From: M55B112 sp964539395
GTDB lineage: Bacteria; Bacteroidota; Bacteroidia; Bacteroidales; GCA-2748055
Assembly: GCA_964539395.1 (NCBI GenBank)
Contig: CAZIIU010000003.1
Span: 1 to 64,000, forward strand
Reading direction: 5' to 3'
Length of the DNA: 64,000 nt
The notes under the pieces were generated by a model, which saw only the letters and a program-made list of their open reading frames with translations, made no database searches and was not told the origin of the DNA. Positions 59,577 to 64,000 of the stretch are shown here, piece after piece (the first letter of the stretch is position 1; every line of letters starts with the position of its first letter). The position numbers and the translations under genes are program-made.

Positions 59577-59924
59577 AGAGTATTCTGACAGATTATTTTT
59601 TGGTTATACAAAGTTACAAAAAGTTCAGCTGCATTACATACTATTTTAGTTCCGCAGTACCTCAAAATAATTGATAAACGGGACAGCTCTCGAAACTCCC
59701 GAGCTGTAGTCCTACTAACCATTCTCCGGATAATTAGTATTGAAATTGACGATGCTCCGGCCAGATCAGGAGGTGTTGATGGTGTGACTTTCGGAGTATC
59801 AGTCAGTTCGTTTAACATTATTTAAGAAAAAATCCAACAAATATTTGTAACAAAAGGGACAGGTTACCCGTTTAACAATTAAACGTTCTTTTAAGGTATA
59901 AGAATCAAGCTTATACCAAATTAC

Positions 59925-59994
59925 TTTTCATAGATTTAGTTTAGGGTTAGTTTAGTTAAAAGGACCGCTCCGGATCAACGGAGCGGTTTTTTTT
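59925..59994 (+). ncRNA. Putative small RNA, second unit
   Basis: A weak TAGATTTA box at about 59931-59938 is followed by repeated TTAGTTTAG / TTAGTTTAGTT and AAAAGGA, then a terminator with CCGCTCC / GGAGCGG and eight T. The order (TTAGTT repeats, AAAAGGA, hairpin, T8) matches the unit at 17591-17732, though the repeats are fewer and the promoter weaker. It ends before the argS promoter. Confidence 0.4.
59965..59994 (+). terminator. Terminator ahead of argS
   Basis: CCGCTCC and GGAGCGG pair around GGATCAAC, followed by eight T. Confidence 0.85.
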
Positions 59995-60024
59995 AATCAA
60001 CACATCTGCCGGCCTCTTTTTAAT

Positions 60025-60032
60025 TATCTTTG
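60025..60032 (+). promoter_or_regulatory. TAnnTTTG -7 element of argS
   Basis: TATCTTTG lies 18 bases before ATG 60051; it overlaps the alternative TTG at 60030, which is therefore not the start. Confidence 0.65.
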
Positions 60033-60050
60033 CAATCCAAATATCAGATT

Positions 60051-61832
60051 ATGCAAAGAGTAGAGAATCTTCTTACACAAACTGTCAAACGTGCGGTGAA
60101 GGAACTCTGGAAGACAGAGATTGACGAATCGGCTGTCCAGATCCAGAAAACCCGGGGGGAATTCGAGGGAGACCTTACCCTGGTAGTTTTTCCTTTGGTA
60201 CGTATCGCAAAAAAATCGCCCGAAGAGACGGCTGGAATACTGGGGAAATACATCGAGGAAAGTCTGGAGGAGATTAGTGGTTTTAATGTGATCAAGGGGT
60301 TTCTCAATCTTAACATTGCTGTTTCATACTGGCTGAAACAGATCTCTGCTATCACCGGAAATGATTCATATGGATTCACAACTGCAGGGAAGGAGTCACC
60401 ACTGTTCATGGTTGAATACTCCAGTCCAAATACCAATAAGCCCCTTCACCTGGGACATATCCGCAACAACCTGCTGGGTTTTTCAATCTCGAAGATCCTG
60501 GAGGCCTGCGGCAACAGGGTAATCAAAGTAAGCCTCGTAAACGACAGGGGGATACATATCTGTAAATCAATGATCGCATGGCAGCTGTTCGGAAACGGCG
60601 AAACACCGCAATCGTCCGGCAAAAAGGGTGATAAGCTGGTGGGCGACTATTATGTGCGGTTCGATCAGGAATACAAGAGGCAGGTAACAGAGATGATCGC
60701 ACAAGGCATGGATAAGAAGAAAGCAGAGGCATCTGCCCCGATCATGGCAGCTGCCCGTGAAATGCTCCTGAAATGGGAAGCAGACGATCCCGCGATAAGA
60801 AGCCTCTGGGAGACAATGAACGGATGGGTGTACGATGGTTTCGAAACCACATATAAAAGGATGGGAGTCTCTTTCGATAAAATCTATTATGAATCGGAAA
60901 CATATAAGCTCGGGCGGCAATTGGTGCTGCAGGGTGTGGAAGATGGAGTGCTGGAGCGGGAAGCTGACGGATCGATATGGGCCGATCTCACCGATAAAAA
61001 ACTGGACCGCAAGCTGCTTCTGCGATCGGATGGCACGTCGGTATATATGACGCAGGATGTTGGTACCGCACAACAACGCTTTTCGGAATACCCGATCAGG
61101 CAACATATTTATGTAGTAGGGAACGAACAGAACTATCATTTCCAGGTACTGGCGGAGGTCATTGAGAAGTTAGGGTTTGACTGGCACGATAAGCTGTACC
61201 ATCTGTCGTACGGTATGGTGGAACTGCCCGAAGGCAAGATGAAATCGCGTGAGGGGACTGTGGTTGATGCTGATGAGCTGATGGATGAGATGGTCGCTAC
61301 CGCTAAACAGATGTCCGATGAACTGGGGAAACTGGAAGGATATTCGGAGGAGGAGAAGAAAAACATCTATCGCCGGATCGGACTGGGAGCGCTGAAATAC
61401 TTTATCCTGAAAGTGGACCCGAAGAAAAATATGCTGTTCGATCCCAAAGAATCGATCGATTTCAACGGAAACACCGGTCCGTTTATACAATATACTTACG
61501 CAAGAATACGGAGCATACTCCGTACAGCAGGAGATTACAGCAGTGAGGTTCCGCAAGCAGCACTGAACGATAAAGAGATCGATGTGATCAGGCTGATTCA
61601 TGAGTTTCCGTTAATTGTTCAGGAGGCAGCCAATGAACACAACCCGGCAGTTGTAGCTAACTACATGTACGACCTGGCGAAAGAGTTTAACCAGTTTTAC
61701 CACGATTACAGCATCCTTAATGCCGATGAAAATCAGGTAAGGTTATTAAGAATCCACCTTTCTGCCATCGTCGGACGAACCATTGAAAATGGCATGGGAT
61801 TGCTGGGTATTGAGGTGCCGGAGAGAATGTAA
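60051..61832 (+). CDS. argS: Arginyl-tRNA synthetase
   Basis: ATG 60051 (MQRVENLLTQTV) gives 593 residues. SSPNTNKPLHLGHIRNNLLG holds the HIGH motif and EGKMKSREGTVVDADELMDE the KMSK-like loop. The C-terminal anticodon-binding domain (LIHEFPLIVQEAANEHNPAVVANYMYDLAKEFNQFYHDYSIL) is typical. It charges tRNA-Arg. The stop is 4 bases from the convergent folD stop. Confidence 0.98.
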   Translation: MQRVENLLTQTVKRAVKELWKTEIDESAVQIQKTRGEFEGDLTLVVFPLVRIAKKSPEETAGILGKYIEESLEEISGFNVIKGFLNLNIAVSYWLKQISAITGNDSYGFTTAGKESPLFMVEYSSPNTNKPLHLGHIRNNLLGFSISKILEACGNRVIKVSLVNDRGIHICKSMIAWQLFGNGETPQSSGKKGDKLVGDYYVRFDQEYKRQVTEMIAQGMDKKKAEASAPIMAAAREMLLKWEADDPAIRSLWETMNGWVYDGFETTYKRMGVSFDKIYYESETYKLGRQLVLQGVEDGVLEREADGSIWADLTDKKLDRKLLLRSDGTSVYMTQDVGTAQQRFSEYPIRQHIYVVGNEQNYHFQVLAEVIEKLGFDWHDKLYHLSYGMVELPEGKMKSREGTVVDADELMDEMVATAKQMSDELGKLEGYSEEEKKNIYRRIGLGALKYFILKVDPKKNMLFDPKESIDFNGNTGPFIQYTYARIRSILRTAGDYSSEVPQAALNDKEIDVIRLIHEFPLIVQEAANEHNPAVVANYMYDLAKEFNQFYHDYSILNADENQVRLLRIHLSAIVGRTIENGMGLLGIEVPERM

Positions 61833-61836
61833 TTTT

Positions 61837-62703
61837 TTAGCTGTGTTTGGCAGCCGTCAGTGTATTCAGAAGCAGTGCTACCCGCGTCATCGGTCCCACG
61901 CCGCCCGGAACAGGCGTAATAAATGAGCACCTGGGGGCCACCTTCTCAAAGTCCACATCGCCTTTTAGCCTGAAACCGCTTTTTGTCCCGGCAGACTCCA
62001 CACGTGTTGTTCCGACATCGATCACCACGGCTCCCTCCTTCACCATATCCTCACTGATAAACCCAGGTGACCCCAGGGCAGCGATAAGGATGTCCGCGTT
62101 CCGGCAAACAGACTTAAGATCTTTCGTTCGGCTGTGTGCTACAGTCACAGTGGCATTGATCGCTTTTTGCGACATCAGCACGCTCAGTGGCCGGCCGACG
62201 ATATTACTGCGTCCGACGATCACACAGTTCCTGCCTGAAGTTTCAATATTGTAGCGTTTGATAAGCTCAACGATCCCAAATGGCGTGGCGCTGACAAATG
62301 CTGGAAGTCCGATCACGGATTTACCTACGTTCACCGGGTGAAAACCGTCCACATCCTTCTCCGGGTCGATGGCCTCGATCACTTTTTGTTCAGAAATATG
62401 ATCAGGCAATGGAAGCTGCACAATAAAACCGTCCACCTCCTTATCCATATTCAGCTCTGAAATACGCTGTAATAGCTCCTCTTCTGTAACATCATCCTCG
62501 TATCGTACCAGGCTGGACCTGAATCCAACCTCTTCACAATCCTTGATTTTATAGGATACATAAGTCTCGCTGCCACCATCGTGCCCAACGAGCACTGCTG
62601 CCAGGTGGGGAGGTTTTACACCACGTTTAACCATTGCCTCTACCTCTTTGGCAATTTCTTCCCTGATCGTTTTTGCTGTGGCCTTACCGTCAATTATTTG
62701 CAT
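61837..62703 (-). CDS. folD: Methylenetetrahydrofolate dehydrogenase / cyclohydrolase
   Basis: The 288-residue protein has YVSYK with Tyr48 and Lys52 in the active site, DGFIVQLPLPDHISEQ, DVDGFHPVN, VIVGRSNIVGRPLSVLMSQ and the C-terminal TPVPGGVGPMTRVALL. It interconverts one-carbon tetrahydrofolates. It is 20 bases downstream of ffh on the same strand. Confidence 0.98.
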   Translation of the reverse strand: MQIIDGKATAKTIREEIAKEVEAMVKRGVKPPHLAAVLVGHDGGSETYVSYKIKDCEEVGFRSSLVRYEDDVTEEELLQRISELNMDKEVDGFIVQLPLPDHISEQKVIEAIDPEKDVDGFHPVNVGKSVIGLPAFVSATPFGIVELIKRYNIETSGRNCVIVGRSNIVGRPLSVLMSQKAINATVTVAHSRTKDLKSVCRNADILIAALGSPGFISEDMVKEGAVVIDVGTTRVESAGTKSGFRLKGDVDFEKVAPRCSFITPVPGGVGPMTRVALLLNTLTAAKHS

Positions 62704-62723
62704 ATTGAATTCTAATGGGGTTA

Positions 62724-64000
62724 CTATTTACGCGGCATAGACGAGAGGGCGCGGCCCATCGCCTTACCTTTGCCTGCACTCATAAGCCGCATCATTTTTC
62801 TTGTCTCGCCGAACTGCTTCACCAGCCGGTTAATCTCTGCAACACTGGTACCGCTCCCGTTGGCTATTCGTGCCCGCCGGGTCCCGTTCAGCAGCTTCGG
62901 GTCACTGCGCTCCTCGGGTGTCATGGAGTTAATAATTGCTTCAATACTCTTGAAGGCATCATCATCGAGGTCGAGATCCTTGATCGCCTTGCCCATGCCC
63001 GGGACCATCGACATCAGGTCCTTGACGTTTCCCATCTTTTTAATCTGCTGGATCTGTGACATAAAATCGTTGAAGTCGAAGGTGTTCTTTGCGATCTTCT
63101 TCTGCAGTTTTCGCGCCTCATCCACATCATACTGCTCCTGAGCCTTCTCCACCAACGAAACGATATCACCCATACCCAGGATCCTGTCGGCCATCCGCTT
63201 GGGATAAAACACATCGAGCGCATCCATCTTCTCCCCGGTACCAACGAATTTGATCGGCTTGTTCACCACCGATCTGATCGAAAGCGCTGCACCCCCGCGG
63301 GTATCTCCATCAAGCTTGGTAAGCACTACCCCGTGAAAATCGAGCCGGTCGTTGAACTCTTTGGCTGTATTAACCGCATCCTGACCGGTCATAGAGTCGA
63401 CCACAAAGAGTATTTCATGCGGATTCACGGCATCCTTGATCGCTTTGATCTCCTTCATCATCTCCTCATCAACCGCGAGCCGGCCTGCAGTATCGATGAT
63501 TACCGTGTTGTTCCCGGCATCCCTTGCCGACTTGATTGCCGCTTTCGCTATCTTTACCGGATTTTTGTTGTCCTCTTCTGTAAATACTTTTATACCGGCT
63601 TGTCCTCCGAGGATTTTCAGTTGTTCGATCGCAGCTGGACGGTAAACGTCGCCTGCCACCAGCATCGGGTTCCTGCCCCTCTTCGACTTCAGGTAGCTGG
63701 CAAGCTTTGCGGAAAAAGTAGTTTTTCCCGAACCCTGCAATCCTGCGATAAGAATTACATTCGGGTTACCCCTTGTCTCGATCTCAACACTCTCCGAACC
63801 CATCAGTTCTGCCAGACGGTCGTGAACGATTTTCACCATCATCTGGCTCGGCTTTACCGAGCTAAGTATCTTTTGTCCCAGCGCCTCCTCTTTCACCTGG
63901 TCGGTGAACTGCTTTGCGATCTTAAAGTTCACATCAGCATCCAGCAGTGCCCTGCGCACATCCTTGAGTGTCTCTGCAACATTTACCTCGGTAATTCTTC
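62724..64000 (-). CDS. ffh: Signal recognition particle protein Ffh (5' end beyond the window)
   Basis: The frame is open to the window edge and, beyond 63959, continues RITEVNVAETLKD, part of the Ffh N-domain, so about 20-25 residues are missing. LIAGLQGSGKTTFSAKL is the GTPase P-loop, TAGRLAVDEEMM and LTKLDGDTRGGAALS follow, and the Met-rich M domain (FMSQIQQIKKMGNVKDLMSMVPGMG) ends it. Ffh targets membrane proteins with 4.5S RNA. Confidence 0.97.
   Translation of the reverse strand, partial: RITEVNVAETLKDVRRALLDADVNFKIAKQFTDQVKEEALGQKILSSVKPSQMMVKIVHDRLAELMGSESVEIETRGNPNVILIAGLQGSGKTTFSAKLASYLKSKRGRNPMLVAGDVYRPAAIEQLKILGGQAGIKVFTEEDNKNPVKIAKAAIKSARDAGNNTVIIDTAGRLAVDEEMMKEIKAIKDAVNPHEILFVVDSMTGQDAVNTAKEFNDRLDFHGVVLTKLDGDTRGGAALSIRSVVNKPIKFVGTGEKMDALDVFYPKRMADRILGMGDIVSLVEKAQEQYDVDEARKLQKKIAKNTFDFNDFMSQIQQIKKMGNVKDLMSMVPGMGKAIKDLDLDDDAFKSIEAIINSMTPEERSDPKLLNGTRRARIANGSGTSVAEINRLVKQFGETRKMMRLMSAGKGKAMGRALSSMPRK

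Larger units (their letters stand above)
59577..60050. other. Gap with glycosyltransferase promoter, hairpin and small-RNA-like unit
   Basis: The minus-strand -7 element TAACTTTG is at 59609-59616. A stem GGACAGCTC / GAGCTGTAGTCC lies at about 59680-59712 with no T run. The part 59925-59994 resembles the small RNA at 17591. A 112-codon minus-strand frame here overlaps the glycosyltransferase start and is probably not a gene. Confidence 0.5.

Noticed and set aside
59480..59818. A 112-codon minus-strand frame overlapping the glycosyltransferase start
   Set aside because: It crosses the promoter of the glycosyltransferase and has no convincing protein character.
60567..61601. Minus-strand frames of 190 and 143 codons
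   Set aside because: Shadows of argS, which has all synthetase motifs.
1..64000. CRISPR arrays, insertion sequences and rRNA genes
   Set aside because: No regularly spaced direct repeats of CRISPR type, no transposase frame with inverted ends, and no rRNA-like sequence were seen.

Overview
This window comes from the chromosome of a bacterium of the phylum Bacteroidota, probably a Bacteroidales/Marinilabiliales-type anaerobe or marine relative. The evidence is the repeated -7 promoter motif TAnnTTTG, a secreted protease with a type IX secretion sorting tail, small lineage proteins such as the DUF4293 and DUF6913-like proteins, a zapA / 6S RNA / rny block, and an LptD / amidase / MCE cluster.

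Bases 1-14,800 are an AT-rich accessory zone. It holds a zeta-toxin-like kinase with a small partner, an S9 peptidase, a decayed tRNA-Pro with a row of orphan terminators, a heptad-repeat protein built from 21-bp and 63-bp DNA repeats, a GNAT-like gene with a small partner, pterin dehydratase, two methyltransferases, a PQQ-propeller lipoprotein with EF-hands, a surface-repeat protein, a DUF4139 protein carrying an inserted SusC-like domain, and a Fic protein. Several of these genes are bounded upstream by a GTT-initiated core and downstream by its reverse complement, followed by a long imperfect palindrome. That is the layout of integron gene cassettes, so I read part of this zone as an integrase-less cassette cluster (CALIN-like), with no integrase visible.

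Bases 14,860-64,000 are mostly core genome: tRNA-Arg and L19; a C69 peptidase; an M23 peptidase / anmK / alcohol dehydrogenase operon; a zapB-like gene, zapA, 6S RNA and rny; a sugar epimerase; nucleotide and pyrimidine genes (nucleoside phosphorylase, pyrBI); dnaA; the outer-membrane assembly cluster (MCE, amidase, LptD); rpsF-rpsR-rplI; dnaX, icd, ferritin, secA, dapA, ligA; a T9SS protease followed by a BtuFCD-type ABC importer; a glycosyltransferase; argS, folD and the 3' part of ffh.

The observations most worth following are these. (1) A cluster of three tiny genes at 40,479-41,066: two encode peptides with double-glycine leaders, and the third is a membrane peptide whose tail resembles the first. 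(2) The cassette-like architecture of 7.1-14.75 kb. (3) An A11 slippery tract in dnaX, where the zero frame stops at once while the -1 frame continues through a complete tau-like C-terminus. (4) A small-RNA-like unit at 17,554-17,732 with a consensus promoter, four 13-bp tandem repeats and a terminator, and a related unit upstream of argS. All calls come from reading the sequence; no database search was run.
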